A stretch of DNA of 64,000 nt from Ostrinia nubilalis (Eukaryota > Arthropoda > Insecta > Lepidoptera > Crambidae). Both the position numbers and the translations under genes were made by a program. Of the stretch, positions 45,518 to 56,298 are shown piece by piece. The first letter of the stretch is position 1. Each line of letters starts with the position of its first letter. The DNA is taken from NCBI RefSeq assembly GCF_963855985.1, contig NC_087096.1:3720001-3784000 (forward strand). Direction: 5' to 3'. The notes beneath the pieces were generated by a model. It did not search any database, was not told where the DNA came from, and worked only from the letters and a program-made list of their open reading frames with translations.

Positions 45518-48174
45518 TTAGCCCCAGGGGTGGGCGGCGGCGACGGGGAGGGTGTATCGTGCGACGGGGGCGGCCACGGCGACTGGCGCAGGCGCAGCAA
45601 TTACCTTGGCCACGGGCGCTACGGCTACGGGGGCCTGGGGGAAAACAATACATCTGTTAGTTTGGTTTTGATTTGACGAGGGTACATAATTGTTTAACAG
45701 TTTATTTACTACATAAGGAGTCACGTCCTATGGTTATTATTGTTTCGTTTGTGGACAGTGGACGGGTTACGTTTTTAGGCTCAAGTTCTTAACAAACACA
45801 TTATTGTCCTCTGTCAGTGGCTCTTTACAGTTGATGATTTTGAGTCGGAAGTCAATCGTCCGTTTGCGATACCACACAGGGAAATTATATGACACCTGCG
45901 TCGGAATAAAATCTCATTTGAAAGAGCTCTTAGCCGAGAGTAAGAGCGTTTTCACATTAGGGCGTTAGAAGCGCGACAGCAGCGCGGCAGCGGCGTTTTT
46001 ATAATGTGACATAGTATGAAATTTTCGGTAGCGCGTCTGTCGTGCGTTAGCTATTCTAATTCGCGCTGCAATAGCGCGACACGTATGCGCTGCGCTACAT
46101 ATTACTAGTATCCATACATATTTATATAGCGCTGCAGATGCGCTACATATTATAAAGCGCTCTAATCAAGAGGGCTTACCGCGTGAGCACCGCCTGTCCT
46201 CTCCACCACAGCGTTGAACCCGTTGATCTTGTCGGCGGTGTAGGTGACGCGGCGCAGGTGCCCGTCGGGCTCCACCAGGCTGTAGGAGCCGTGCACCACG
46301 CCGTTCAAATATCATTGAGCCCTTAGCGGAGAGTAATCAAGATGGCTTACCGCGTGAGCACCGCCTGTCCTCTCCACCACAGCATTGAACCCGTTGATCT
46401 TGTCGGCGGTGTAGGTGACGCGACGCAGGTGCCCGTCGGGCTCCACCAGGCTGTAGGAGCCGTGCACCACGCCGTTCAAATATCATTGAGCCCTTAGCGG
46501 AGAGTAATCAAGATGGCTTACCGCGTGAGCACCGCCTGTCCTCTCCACCACAGCTTTGAACCCGTTGATCTTGTCGGCGGTGTAGGTGACGCGACGCAGG
46601 TGCCCGTCGGGCTCCACCAGGCTGTAGGAGCCGTGCACCACGCCGTTCAAATATCATTGAGCCCTTAGCGGAGAGTAATCAAGATGTCTTACCGCGTGAG
46701 CACCGCCTGTCCTCTCCACCACAGCGTTGAACCCGTTGATCTTGTCGGCGGTGTAGGTGACGCGGCGCAGGTGCCCGTCGGGCTCCACCAGGCTGTAGGA
46801 GCCGTGCACCACGCCGTTCTGCAGCGTCTCCTGCTGGTCCTTCTGGTCGCCGGTGTGGGGATCCGACACGCCGTACGAGAAGCTGTAGGCTGGGTTAGGG
46901 TCTACAGGCTCCGCTCGGATAACCTGAAATAGATGAGGTGTAGCGAGAAAAGAAATTTTAAGGGTTTAGAAATAAATCTAGGCTGGACATGGTGTTTGAA
47001 AACTGTAGGCGCTGTGTTCTGTCGAATCGAGGAGTTACGATTTGGTGGAAAGGTACTAATAAAACGCAAAGCTGAGTGCGGCTATACAAAATTTTATGTC
47101 CCTTCAGAAGCACGAAGATTCCTCCCATGAGGTCTTTGGCGATCGCCATCGCTGTGATAAGCACAACGTGAATATAACATGACTGACTCTTCCCAGCACG
47201 GCAATGGCTAGAGTGGCGTAGTGTCTGATCTACAATAGAAGCAGAGTAAATACAAATGAGTAGGTCATCTTCATAGAAACGCCCGAGCGCGGTTTGTATG
47301 TGAGCGCGCCAATACGTATGCGGTGCGCACGCACACACTGACAAAATTTAGCGTTGATTAGCGGGGAGGTGCGCTGAATTTTGTCAGTGTGTGCGTGCGC
47401 GCCGCATACGTATTGGCGCGCGCTCACATACAAACCGCGCTCGGTGCGTGCGATGACCTACTCATTTGTATTTACTCTGATAGAAGCATGAGATGCATCG
47501 ACTTACCGGCGCAGCGATGGCTGGGGCGGCGTAGTGCGCGATGGCCGGCGCAGCGATGGCTGGTGCCACGTGCGCGGCGTAGGCGGGCGCGGCGTACCCG
47601 ACGCCGCCGTAGATGCCCGGCGCCGCCAGCGCCCCGGCACACGCGCAACATAACAGAACTACCTGCTTTTAAAGATAACTAGTAGTTAGGGAGGCGAGGT
47701 AGCTTAATGGCGTAATTCAACGGCGCTCGAGTATTTCAGACTATCCATTTTTTTTTTACTAATCTGATCGTCTAACCTAGGCGCGCGTCACTACATATAG
47801 AGCTAAATACTTTACAATGTTGTTCTATTAAGTCTAAGGTATCTCTCATATCTTAAACTGCCACGCTCGAGTATTGCCGAAAATTCCCCTATTCGCCTCC
47901 CTAACTATAGCTATTAGTTGGCGCTGACAGGTCAATAGGTATGTGATTGAATGTAGCTTTTCAATTTTGAATATTTTTCTATCTAAAAAAAGTCAAGATG
48001 CAAATTAATATTTATTAAAATCATATTATAAAAATAATATACCTATCGGCCGTTTGGTGTAGTGGTTCAGAACGGACTACTATGCCGAGAGGTCCCGGGT
48101 TCGATTCCCGGCCGGGCAGAAATTGAAATGATGAATTTTAATTTCTGTGACGGGTCTGGGTGTTACTATGTATA

Positions 48175-48237
<63 letters not shown>

Positions 48238-50175
48238 TATATATATATACATATATATAATATGTATATAATATGTATTTAAAAAAAAAGTATATAAGTA
48301 GTATATCCGTTAAGCTAGCACCCATAACACAAGCATTAAGTTGCTTACTTTGGGGCTAGCTGGCGCTGTGTGAAATTGTCCAAAGATTTATTATTATTTA
48401 TTATTAGTTGGCGCTGACAGGTTAATAAGTATAGTCTGGTCTGTGAGCACGTAGAATTTTGTCCAATGACCCCAAGCTACCCATCCTTATCGCTCGCGCT
48501 TATATTGCTATTGCGCTCGCACACTCACTGCGGGTGCCAGTCACACAGTCGCGACAGCAATATAATTAGGCGCGAGCGATAAGGATAGGTATTGGACAAA
48601 ATTCTACGTGCTAACAGACCGGGCTTTATGTGATTGAATGCAACTTTTCAATTATGAATATTTTTCAATCTAAAAAAGTCAACATGCAAACTAATCTTTA
48701 TTAAAATCATATTACAAAAATAATAATTTAACTAGTTCTATTAACCCATTTAGACCGATAATTATTTTTGTAAATAAAAATTGATTTTTCAGCAAATACT
48801 TACAAAGGGAAGCCTAAAAATCATGAAAAAAATATTTAAAAAAATAATCCATAAATAGGGGGCCGTGGGGAGCCCGTACCATATAGGGTACAGTAGGTCT
48901 ATAAGCAAGCAAAACATAGTTGTTGTTCAAAGAAGATTTTTATTTATTTTTGTATGATATAAAATAAAAATAAAATCATATAATCACTAGTATCACACAT
49001 GGCATATCTTGTAAGGCGTTTTCTGTGATACTAACCACATTTGGTTCTTTTTTCCTACCTTCTCCGAAGTTAGTGAGGATAGATGAAGAAGACCTGGCTT
49101 CTTCTGATTTGTTACGTTTAGTGCTATCCATAATCGCATTTAGCAACACGACGATGGAAATTTAGCAAATCCATCGAAGAAAACTCTGAGGGTTATTATT
49201 TACATTGACACTATCTTTATCGCCTAAATCTTCGTCAGTCTGATCATCATTAGCGGTCATCTGACAAGACAGCAGTAGAAAAATACCAAAATTGCTTTGT
49301 TTGCTGAAATTATCAAATTTTTCATGATTTGTGGCAATAAAATGAAGCATCAATTACCTCAAACAAATAAAAATAATAAAAATTAAATTATATTTTTTCG
49401 CACGATTTGCTCATGCATAGACCTACTGTACCTTATACGGTACCCCTGTTTTAGACTGGAATAAACCGTATAAAAATAATCTCAATAATATTTTTTTTGT
49501 AGTCATGATATCTATTGTACTCTATTTTTTAAATAAAATTGATAAATAACATAATTTACCATGAATAATAAGAAATTATACCTTCTTAAATACATTGTAA
49601 ATATTTTTTTTGTTTTCTGTCGAGGAATTTCATAAATATTTCCGAAACCACTTGTTAAAACATATTTTTAAATATTTTTTGTAAAATAATCACTTTAAGC
49701 TTACTGTCACAATCATTTTTACAAATTAATAACAGTTTGGTACTTCGAAATATTTTCAAAAAGATACCGTACCACATAGGGTACGGTAGGGCTAAATGGG
49801 TTAATAACCAATTATTTAAAGCCAAAATTATGATGGATAAGAAATTATTTTGCGAACAGATGCGTACCAAAGGCACAAGTAGTACAAAAGACATCAACGC
49901 GTTAGGGAAAGTTTCTCTAATTAATAAATCAATTAATTTTGAGTTCCTCGTTTCAAATAAATTGTAAAATGAATAATATATTGATAAATAATATATTAAA
50001 TATATTCTATACATTCAGCATTAATTATTTGACTTCAAGTTAATTGAAAGATTTAAATAAATAAATATCTATAAATATTATTTACGCTTAAGAAATTTTT
50101 ATTAAAACAGTGGCTACAATTTATGAAAACATTTCCGTAAAATATTGAAAATGAAAATCGTACCTTAGCGAGCAT
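45518..50175 (-). CDS. Cuticular protein with RR-2 chitin-binding domain (four exons, 171 aa)
   Basis: Minus-strand exons 50164-50175 (MLAK), 47507-47662, 46693-46923, 45518-45634, all in phase 0, 516 nt in total. The four-codon first exon joined to [16 protein letters not shown] makes a standard secretory signal peptide; splitting it in the first few codons is the usual gene layout of insect cuticle proteins. A low-complexity Ala/Pro/Tyr stretch (AAPAIAAPA repeats) follows. The Rebers-Riddiford RR-2 domain comes next ([20 protein letters not shown] through [20 protein letters not shown] to NGFNAVVER), and the C terminus is Ala/Val/Pro-rich. It is secreted by epidermis and binds chitin in hard cuticle. 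The start is supported by the TATA box at about 50236-50244. Exon 3 has three truncated tandem copies in the next intron; intron 1 carries a SINE, a MITE pair and a piggyBac-like element. Confidence 0.93.
46178..46692 (-). pseudogene. Three 171-bp tandem copies of the RR-2 exon's 3' part
   Basis: The exon 3 end and donor (plus-strand TTACCGCGTGAGCACC) recur at about 46178, 46349, 46520 and 46691, an exact 171-bp period (57 codons). Each extra copy keeps about 43 codons from [10 protein letters not shown] to GGAHA, the donor and about 40 bp of intron, and lacks the exon's front half and acceptor. Copies differ by only a few bases, so the array is young or homogenised. Confidence 0.9.
47242..47480. 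mobile_element. 239-bp palindromic MITE, cuticular gene intron 2
   Basis: CAGAGTAAATACAAATGAGT and ACTCATTTGTATTTACTCTG bound the element, and the GC-rich inner arms (GCGCGCCAATACGTATGCGG and inverse) meet at about 47350. To its left, at about 47197-47222, lies a decayed echo of exon 2 (CAATGGCTAGAGTGGCGTAG). Confidence 0.85.
47684..47908. mobile_element. MITE, cuticular gene intron 1
   Basis: TAGTTAGGGAGGCG and CGCCTCCCTAACTA are inverted ends; GCTCGAGTATT also occurs near both ends. It starts 21 bp upstream, in gene sense, of the exon 2 acceptor. Confidence 0.75.
48047..48402 (+). mobile_element. tRNA-derived SINE
   Basis: The head is tRNA-like with an A box (TTGGTGTAGTGG) and a perfect B box (GGTTCGATTCC at about 48098) for RNA polymerase III. 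A (TA)n run follows at about 48178-48236, and the tail (TAGCACCCATAACACAAGC .. GTGAAATTGTCC) is the usual 3' module of lepidopteran SINEs. It ends in a TTATTATT stretch. Confidence 0.8.
48433..48626. mobile_element. Complete GAGCACGTAGAATTTT MITE
   Basis: AGTCTGGTCTGTGAGCACGT and AATTCTACGTGCTAACAGAC form inverted ends, with inner CCTTATCGCTCGCGC paired to GCGCGAGCGATAAGG. The duplicate segment shows the empty site at about 47942, with TA or TAT as the duplicated target. Confidence 0.85.
48745..49800. mobile_element. Non-autonomous piggyBac-like element
   Basis: The ends CCCATTTAG and CTAAATGGG are flanked on both sides by TTAA (48741-48744 and 49801-49804), the diagnostic piggyBac target. 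Subterminal TACCATATAGGGTAC-type palindromes occur at about 48890, 49430 and 49768. The 1056-bp body is AT-rich; a small minus frame (49162-49353) has an acidic [14 protein letters not shown] stretch but no catalytic motif. It lies in intron 1 of the cuticular gene. Confidence 0.85.
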
Positions 50176-50235
50176 GGCTGGCGTGCGCTCGTCGTGTGTT
50201 ACAAAGCACGTGTGCCGGTTTGAGCGTACGCGCAG

Positions 50236-50244
50236 CTTATATGG
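50236..50244 (-). promoter_or_regulatory. TATA box of the cuticular protein gene
   Basis: In gene sense CCATATAAG lies about 60 bp upstream of the ATG at 50175, leaving room for a start site about 30 bp downstream and a short leader. Confidence 0.6.
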
Positions 50245-50633
50245 CGGCGCGCGAGGGAGCGCATTACTTGATACACATTTCGCAACCAAGGAGACCGGCA
50301 CGTGTGTCCCCGCGTTACGGGCTAATGTGCTTTAAGGGTAGTTTTGATTAATGACTTTAAGGTAAACGGTACATACTAGTTATGTTAATTATTGCTTCTG
50401 TTTCTTAAATTAGAGCTGAGTTATGCTATATTGTTTGTCATGTGGTCACAGTTTGAACTTAAACAGAATTTAAAGTCATAAAACCTTAAAAAAAATTACA
50501 GAGTCACGTACTTTGTACCATTATAAGATTATCATAATCTTTAAACTATTTTATACATACTTACCTACTTTCTATCTTCAAATGAAAAATGTAAATGATG
50601 ATTATGATGAAACGTCTTAAAAATACTACTAAT

Positions 50634-51700
50634 CACGGACGTATATAAGGGGGGGGTTTTGGGGGTCCGGACCCCCCCCCATTTATGTAGATTCATCTTA
50701 CTTGTCCAACAGAAAAAAAATTACAAGTACCGCGCTAATTGTAGAAAACGATAGTTGCTTAGGCCGCCACAGTGCGGGGAGCGGGGGAATGGGCACCGCA
50801 AGTTTTGTAAATATTTGTAATAATGCTAAATAACAGGCGATACTAAAAAAATACTCAGAAAATGGCAAAAAATAATAAAAAATGATACATTTTGAGAAAA
50901 ATCTGCATTTAAATTCGTGTTTTTTTGGTTATTTCATAAATTTCTCCAAATAATGCCCCCATAACAGGTGGATTTTATTACTTTGTTTTATTTTCTTATC
51001 GTTTTACCTTTGTAAAACCAAAAATCGCGTAAAATAAGCATTTTAGTTAAAATTAAAATTATCTCTACCTGTAGCAGAGAATAATGCCTTTGTTCAAACG
51101 ATCATTGCAAACGTTGTGATAGGGATAGAGACATGCGATTTTTGGTTTTACAAAGGTAATACGATAAAGATTAACACAAAGCAATAAAATCCACCTGTTA
51201 TGGCGGCATTATTTGGAGAAATTTATCAAATAACCAAAAAAAACACGAATTTAAATGCAGATTTTTTTCAAAAAGTGTCATTTTTTATTATTTGTTGGCA
51301 TTTTCTGAGTATTTTATGTATTTTTTTAGTATCGCCTATTATTTAGCATTATTACTGTTTTATACCTCTTAGTTTAAAAGTTATACGTTTTCTTTGCAAT
51401 AAGTAATCGGAAGAAAAAAATTTGTATAAAAAATTTAAAAAAAAATCAAAAATTTTTTGACCTCTTTTTTGTCGATAAAAATAGGTCTAGTTTCACCTAT
51501 TTTTATATGTACACTTTATCGTGACTCACACTGTATATTCCTAACCCTTCAGGTCGAAACATGACTGAGCCACTGTAGCCGACCGAGTCACTGTTGCCTC
51601 CATTCCATGACCCTATTTAATTTATAAATGATAGATTTAATTGGCGGCTTTTTTTTACTTCGGGGACCCCTCCCTTGTCAAAGCTATAGCTACGTCCGTG
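50634..51700. mobile_element. hAT-type element with 8-bp target duplication
   Basis: CACGGACGTA and TACGTCCGTG are the inverted ends, and CTACTAAT flanks both sides (50626-50633 and 51701-51708). Subterminal G and C runs (GGGGGTCCGGACCCCC) are near the left. The body carries an inverted repeat (50817-51355) and, at 51536-51612, the reverse of the block at 7619-7697. No transposase remains. Confidence 0.85.
50817..51355. repeat. Inverted repeat inside the hAT-type element
   Basis: TAATAATGCTAAATAACAGG at the left pairs with its near-complement at about 51333-51355, and pairing runs for about 210 bp per arm through TTATTTGGAGAAATTTAT-like blocks to a roughly 110-bp loop. Confidence 0.8.
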
Positions 51701-51708
51701 CTACTAAT

Positions 51709-52792
51709 GTTATAAATACGTAACTTTATGTTGGTTACATAGACGCATCTTGAAATTACAAAGAGACATTTATAATTAATCTTTCTGAAATAAGCACGTG
51801 CTTATCTATGCTGCTGAAAATCAGTCATGTCAGGCAAATATTTTTTTCCCGAAATGATTTTTCGTAATATGCGATCGTATCATTTAATGTAGGTAATTTA
51901 CTGATTTTGCCTTATTTATAAAAGCGTTTCATTTAGTAGCTACTGGATATCAGTTACAACATCAACTCGTGTTCTCTCATCGATATAATCGCATCTTCAT
52001 CTGTGTTAGGTCCCAAATACAGCAGCTACCAGTCCATAACTTTAGGCAGATGTTTTTAATGTATCTTTGTACTAAATAAGAAGTTAATAGGTTTATAAAA
52101 TGCATTCATGTAGTATTTTTAACCAAACAGCACTAAAAGCTGTTTGATCAATAGATGATCATTGTGAAACTGATAGAATTTCAGATATAGAAGATCGATA
52201 AGTTTCCAAACAAGTGGCACCTAAAAAAATTTCGTCATTAATATAACACAATAAAAATAGGTAACTAAATGTTTAAATTAGAAATCATAACTAAGTAGCA
52301 AAATAGGATGACTCATTTAAGATTTAATCTCTACAAGACTGGTAGTTACATAATTCACAAGAAAACGGTTTAATCATTTATTTCAAAGGTTTAATTAATC
52401 ACTATAGTTTAAAGTTTACAGAGATTGTACATATAACTCGTCACCTACATCAGATTAATAACACCTAGAATTTCATAGTAAATTGCGATAGCGCCCAACT
52501 CTGTTTTCACGCCTGGCTTCATTACCATAAAGTTTTCTTGAAAAGTTGTTAGTAACTATCTCAAAATCTTGACATAATATGCAAATACTTCAACTGGTTA
52601 TGTGTCTCAACTACTTCGTATGTAAACGTATGTATTTAATATTTACAGTCCAATATATGGGTTTGGAATTCATTATGCCGGTAATAAATTACTAAATTAA
52701 GGTCTTTTTATATCTGCTATTCTGTCCCGGAAATCAGAACGGGTACCTATCTTATACTCGTACTATGATTTTTCATACAAACTATTTTTTTG
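51709..52792. other. Intergenic, nothing recognised
   Basis: AT-rich sequence upstream of the cuticular gene's hAT neighbour. No gene-like frame or clear repeat boundary is seen. Confidence 0.5.
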
Positions 52793-52876
52793 TTCGTTCG
52801 TTCGTTCGTTTCAGCCGAAAGACGTCCACTGCTGGACAAAGGCCTCCCCCAAGGATTTCCACAAAGACCGGTCTGC
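52789..52876 (-). mobile_element. RTE 3' tail fragment
   Basis: A GTTCGTTCGTTCGTTCGTTT run followed by CAGCCGAAAGACGTCCACTG and CAAAGACCGGTC: the last roughly 70 bp of the RTE family with a longer AACG tail than the other copies. Confidence 0.85.
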
Positions 52877-54341
52877 GGTATTTTTTTGTATTTAAGTTAA
52901 AATTAAAAGCCTGCTTAAGTAAAGTCTTGTATGAAGTGTTAATTAAACAAATGTAAAGTGATATAAAACGTACTTAAATCTAATTTATTATACTGTATTT
53001 TGAGATTAAATCCATATTTATTTATTTATTTATTACTACATATATTTAGCCGTTACATCTTTAATTTAAATAGTGTCTTAAATCCTCTTGAGGTTCGTCC
53101 AGACTCTATTTTAACACATAAACATTTGACGTCGCAAAATATTTTGTATATTTGTCTAATTTATTTAATTAGAGTCAGAACATAATTAAACGTTTAATTA
53201 CATTACGAATTCATGATATTTTCTGTAGGTTCGATGCATTTTTGTCTGATACATGACATAGAAATAGTCTGAAATCAGGTCAGCGAGTGATTGATAGTGG
53301 CAAGTGGCAAACACCAGCGCCCAGCGGATATAAACGCTTACACGCGGCAAAAAATACCGCGCATGGGACAAAGTATGGACGCACAGTCGACATTGGAAAT
53401 ATGCAGCTTACATGTGAATTACATTTAACTCCTCAAAAATACGTCTTAAATTATTGTAAAGTCGACTTGGACAAAATTGACTCTGTTTACGCAAAGTATC
53501 CGCCCAGTCTAATGGAATAATTAATGCATTTATGAGCGTTATAACGAATTAACATAAAATTGGAATTGAATTACTTTACTACCTTTTTAACTGCTGACTG
53601 TACAACTTCCATATCACTTATTTCTTATCATTAATGAACCATATTCACCAAATGTTACTTAAACCTTAATAGGTAACTTTGCATCAAATTAAGGGCGTAT
53701 ACAACCTCACCTTAAATTGTTTTCTTTTCCTAACTTGTATGTAACGGACTACCTTTAAGGAAAGCCTAAAACAAGATGAACTTTTCATTTGTCAAATATT
53801 TGTAATCTTCTTTCCTTAATAACTAACACCTTTGCCAACTAATTTTGTTGTGAAATGAGGGTATTAACTTCTGAATGCAATCCATTTATTTCCTAACAGA
53901 AAATGTTAAATGGAGAAAGAAAAGTAATCCAAACTAAATCATAAGACCTACTATGTGTTTGAGTATAAAGTAATTGTCTTAATCGAACCGCGCCCTACGT
54001 CCATTGTAATAAATGGACGAATGTTCGTCGTAAAGGGTATCAATTGCCAACCGATACAAGTTAATTGGCTTAAGGGACAGGTCGCGACAGCTGCGCTTTG
54101 TGCGCGCGCGCCGGTACACGCACCGCGGAAAGGCTGTGGTGAAAAGCAAGCGATTCGTCTTAAACTATATAGGAATCTATCAACTAGGAATATTACGGTT
54201 GTTATTAAAGCTGGTAATAATAGAATGATTTTCAGATTTGTGGTAATTTTTAATAATTTACAAGATGGATTATAGCGTGTGACTATTGAAGACATTCTTT
54301 AGATTTAGTTCCTAAATAAGCCCCTGCTTGATTATCTCACA
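52877..54341. other. Intergenic, nothing firm
   Basis: It contains a GGATATAAACG box at about 53326 next to a plus frame (53287-53520) with no recognisable motif, and overlapping frames on both strands near 53951-54295. None has splice or family support. Confidence 0.45.
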
Positions 54342-56298
54342 TCCCAAGTAACATTTTACTCCATTTAAGAGTTCACATTTAGTTCCAATGTGTACTTAAA
54401 GCATTAGTACAGTTCACTCGTGATGTATAAGCTGTATTATTGCAATTAATTACACCTATACCTGTCTAAGGGACTTATAGGAGTGTAGATTAGTGTAGAG
54501 TTATACTTTTATACGATTGTTGGTGTTATAATACTCTAACAACTATCCTTTAGTCAGCCATCTGACTAAGAGCATTATAGGAGGGTAGAGATACGGCAAC
54601 CGCTGTTTAACGGCCTACTTGTACGATGTTATAGAGCTAGCATTTTAATAGAACACACGTGGTCATTTATAAAGCCAAAGGCTGTTATGTTTCTTGTTTT
54701 AGACTGTTATACAGCTAGTAGCTGTAGTAGGACTTGTTTGTGATAATTAAAATAACCTTTTTTTACTATCTGTACAAAAGTGTTTCAATGGTTCGCATGT
54801 ACACTGTAGGCTGTTAAAAGGACTATATGTGTTGTCCATTAACATCAATATCAGTTTATTTGTCCACAAGTACTACTCTTATTTGCTTTAAGCTGAACAC
54901 GAATGTGAATGTGATATTCTATTACACATTTCCCCAAGCCTGTTTTTAGTTGTTCATGGTGGTTCTGTACATGATGCAGAGGAAAATATTATGCCTGAAC
55001 CTGAAATTTCCCTTCAAAATATACCAGATATCAGAGTGTGATGATTGCAGTTCTTGTGATAGTGAATACCATTTTGATTTGGACAATAATTTAACCTTTC
55101 GCAAAAAAAAATAAGAACATGGGCTATTGAAAATCGTATTCCTCATTCCGCTTTGAATAAATTGTCAAGCATAATAAACGAATTTAAACCGGTAACACTA
55201 CCGTCTGATGCTTTAGGTATTCATACTTGACTATTAGTACTTGGGCTAGGCGATTTAACGGACATTAATAATTTTTATTGCGGATCTCTAAAATTTCAGT
55301 ATTTGAAAGAATTAAAGATACACAATTGACCTGAACTAGGTACATCTTAAAGCTGTACATAAGTTCACATTAGAATAAATTTATAGACATTAGCGCTGTA
55401 GTGGTACAAATGTGGAACTTCATATAGATAACAGCATTCTAACAGAACACATGTGAACCTAATATACGCTCACCGCATTAAATTGGAGTTATAACAGTTC
55501 ACATAGCCGTATTTCATTTCCACCATTTTGTTCTACATAACCTAAAATATTTACCAAATAAATCTCCAAAATTAATGCAGATTTATCACAAAATTCGCAG
55601 ATAGAGCGATTGAGTTTTGGTTTCATGTTATAATTAATTACCGTAATATAATTATAATGCCAATCCAATATCAAAAACTGAAAATTGTAGATTTCCTCTC
55701 AGCCAGTTTTAAATATTTTAAAATGAATATCGCGTTTTTACAGAGGCGCGTAAATATTTTAGCTGTAAATATGTATACATTTCACGATAAAGTTGCATTC
55801 CCAATGGCATTAACATTATTAAGTATTTAAAACCCGTGTTATTATTTGCATAAATGATTATCCGCCCGAGTTGTTTCCCTCTTGGCACTCACGTACAAAT
55901 ACCAAACTAATATTAAAATGTGGAAATAATTTAAGACACACGTGAACTTTAGGTAGCATTGGAGTACTTTTGTCGGACTTTATAACTTTGAAAGCTGTGC
56001 ATTTAGCCACTTGTTACTCTTTATTGTCCTCACGTACGTTGTATGGTTCACACTGCGTCCCATATAGTGCCGTAAGTCAGCCTTAAGTACGATGTTACTA
56101 CTTAAACTGCTATTATAATGCTAATATACTGCTAATGTACAGCCATAGTGAACTTAAAGCTGTCTAATTTGTGCCCAAACTGGTTCTATAAAAGCATTAT
56201 AGCAAGCTATACAGCTCGTATACAGCTGACATACACAGCTTGTGGAGTACATGTGAACGACTATTGAACTCTTAAATGGAGTAAAATGTTACTTGGGA
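54342..56298. mobile_element. 2-kb DNA transposon with 35-bp terminal inverted repeats
   Basis: TCCCAAGTAACATTTTACTC at the left end is mirrored by GAGTAAAATGTTACTTGGGA at the right, and pairing extends through CATTTAAGAGTTCA. Subterminal regions are dense in ACAGCT/AGCTGT and CTTAAAGCTG words. Between about 54950 and 55320 the plus strand gives a decayed coding tract with an RTWAIENRIPHSALNKL-like string followed by EFKPVTLPSDALGIHT, broken by stops. I cannot assign the superfamily or a clear target duplication. Confidence 0.75.

Larger units (their letters stand above)
47917..48730. repeat. Duplicated 120-bp segment split by a SINE and a MITE
   Basis: ATTAGTTGGCGCTGACAGGT, then GTGATTGAATG and AAAATCATATTA, occurs at 47917-48035 and again at 48404-48730. 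The SINE sits between the two copies, and the MITE at 48433-48626 splits the second copy exactly where the first is continuous. Confidence 0.75.

Noticed and set aside
45298..45676. Gly/Arg-rich plus-strand frames
   Set aside because: Antisense of the Ala/Pro/Val-rich last exon of the cuticular protein; composition explains the open frames.
48047..48118. Functional tRNA at the SINE head
   Set aside because: A and B boxes are good, but the cloverleaf continues into a SINE body and TA repeat, and no proper acceptor stem closes.
53287..53520. Small gene behind a GGATATAAACG box
   Set aside because: The TATA-like word lies inside the frame rather than upstream; no signal peptide, domain or splice evidence.
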